Shown here piece by piece: positions 15,280 through 15,705 of a DNA stretch of 15,705 nt. Under the pieces are notes generated by a model. The model had not been told where the DNA came from and ran no database searches. It was given only the letters and a program-made list of their open reading frames with translations. Source of the DNA: an uncultured Alphaproteobacteria bacterium (GTDB taxonomy: Bacteria; Pseudomonadota; Alphaproteobacteria; CAAHEQ01; UBA3637); contig CAMZEQ010000004.1 of NCBI GenBank assembly GCA_947305835.1, positions 1-15,705 of the forward strand, written 5' to 3'. Numbering within the stretch: position 1 is the first letter of the stretch; every line of letters begins with the position of its first letter. A program made the position numbers and the translations under genes.

Positions 15280-15705
15280 TATTTCCCTCCTTTTTTAAAC
15301 CATGGTTCAGGATCAATTGCCTGCCCCCGATAACGCATTTCCAAATACAAATCCGTATAATTTTTTGACATGCTGCCAACCGGCTCGCCGGCCAAAACTT
15401 CCTGACCTACCGCCACATCCATATGTCCCAAACCGGCCAAAACAGTCAGATATTCACCGCCATGATCAATAATTAACAGCTGACCATAATTTTGGAAAGG
15501 ACCGGCGAATAAAACTGTTCCATCGTAAGGGGCTGTAATTTGTGCCAAAGGACGTGTTTTTAAAATTAAACCTTTGGCATGAACGCCTGATGCACTTTGA
15601 TCACCAAATTTTTGGATTAATTTTCCCGAAACAGGCAAAGATAAGTGCCCGTATGTTTGGGCAAATACTCCTGATAAAACGGATGTATCAGCAGCTTTTA
15701 AACGC
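15279..15705 (-). CDS. envC: EnvC-like murein hydrolase activator, degenerate LytM/M23 domain (5' end outside window)
   Basis: About 141 C-terminal residues; the frame stays open to the right edge, and the N-terminal coiled-coil expected of EnvC is not in the window. The fold signature of LytM/M23 is clear: PVSGKLIQKFG, then A-P-Y-D-G-T-V-L-F-A-G-P-F-Q-N-Y-G-Q-L-L-I-I-D-H-G, a G-Q-E-V-L-A-G-E-P-V-G turn and a final L-Y-L-E-M-R-Y-R-G-Q-A-I-D-P. The zinc-ligand positions are lost: the H-x-x-x-D site reads H-A-K-G-L, and the H-x-H site reads A-G-L-G-H. That is expected for EnvC-type activators of amidases rather than active endopeptidases. It is first in a coupled envC-like/ctpA/rppH set. The exact orthologue (EnvC versus another LytM factor) is uncertain. 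Confidence 0.82.
   Translation of the reverse strand, partial: RLKAADTSVLSGVFAQTYGHLSLPVSGKLIQKFGDQSASGVHAKGLILKTRPLAQITAPYDGTVLFAGPFQNYGQLLIIDHGGEYLTVLAGLGHMDVAVGQEVLAGEPVGSMSKNYTDLYLEMRYRGQAIDPEPWFKKGGK

Noticed and set aside
15279..15705. Active M23 zinc endopeptidase
   Set aside because: Zinc-ligand positions are replaced (H-A-K-G-L and A-G-L-G-H), so an amidase-activator role is more likely.
1..15705. tRNA, rRNA, CRISPR array, insertion sequence or prophage
   Set aside because: No cloverleaf-like or rRNA-like sequence, no spaced direct repeats and no transposase, integrase or terminal inverted repeats were seen. Coding density is nearly complete.

Overview
This window looks like chromosomal DNA from a low-GC, AT-rich alphaproteobacterium, probably one of the uncultured host-associated (gut-type) lineages. 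That placement rests on two gene orders that I associate with Alphaproteobacteria (yfgM-like / bamB / der, and envC-like / ctpA / rppH) and on the style of the cysteine-rich proteins whose prepilin-like N-termini read G-(H/R)-S-L-I-E. It is an inference from memory, not from a database search.

Layout. (1) 1-3411, plus strand: the tail of an unrecognised gene, then a tightly coupled operon of a YfgM-like membrane TPR protein, the outer-membrane assembly lipoprotein BamB and the ribosome-assembly GTPase Der. (2) 3412-4961, minus strand: a small orphan lipoprotein followed by nagZ (beta-N-acetylhexosaminidase, peptidoglycan recycling), running convergently into der with no base between the stop codons. 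(3) 4962-5102: a divergent AT-rich promoter region. (4) 5103-10921, plus strand: the striking part, two tandem paralogous giant proteins (981 and 946 aa). Each has a type IV prepilin-like N-terminus, a pilin-sized globular segment and a very long cysteine-rich stalk (about 116 and 92 Cys by hand count). Their C-terminal heads differ: a probable beta-sandwich in the first and a von Willebrand A (vWA) domain with a complete MIDAS metal site in the second. (5) 10957-13519, plus strand: rarA (AAA+ recombination/replication-fork factor) and an mtaD-like amidohydrolase, neither with a recognisable Shine-Dalgarno (SD) site; rarA has a promoter placed as if for a leaderless mRNA. (6) 13516-15705, minus strand: an envC-like degenerate LytM protein (5' end outside the window), ctpA and rppH, translationally coupled and convergent with mtaD with a 4-base overlap.

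Most genes are ordinary housekeeping functions centred on the cell envelope (BamB, NagZ, EnvC-like, CtpA) and on RNA, ribosome and DNA maintenance (RppH, Der, RarA). The cysteine-rich pair is the accessory insertion. My reading is that they are modular minor pilins: a pilin module that could be processed by a prepilin peptidase and built into a type IV pilus or pseudopilus, carrying a disulfide-rich stalk and an exchangeable adhesive head. No assembly ATPase, prepilin peptidase, secretin or platform protein is in the window, so the machine would have to be encoded elsewhere. I see no tRNA, rRNA, CRISPR array, insertion sequence or convincing intrinsic terminator. No gene-free stretch exceeds about 140 bases.
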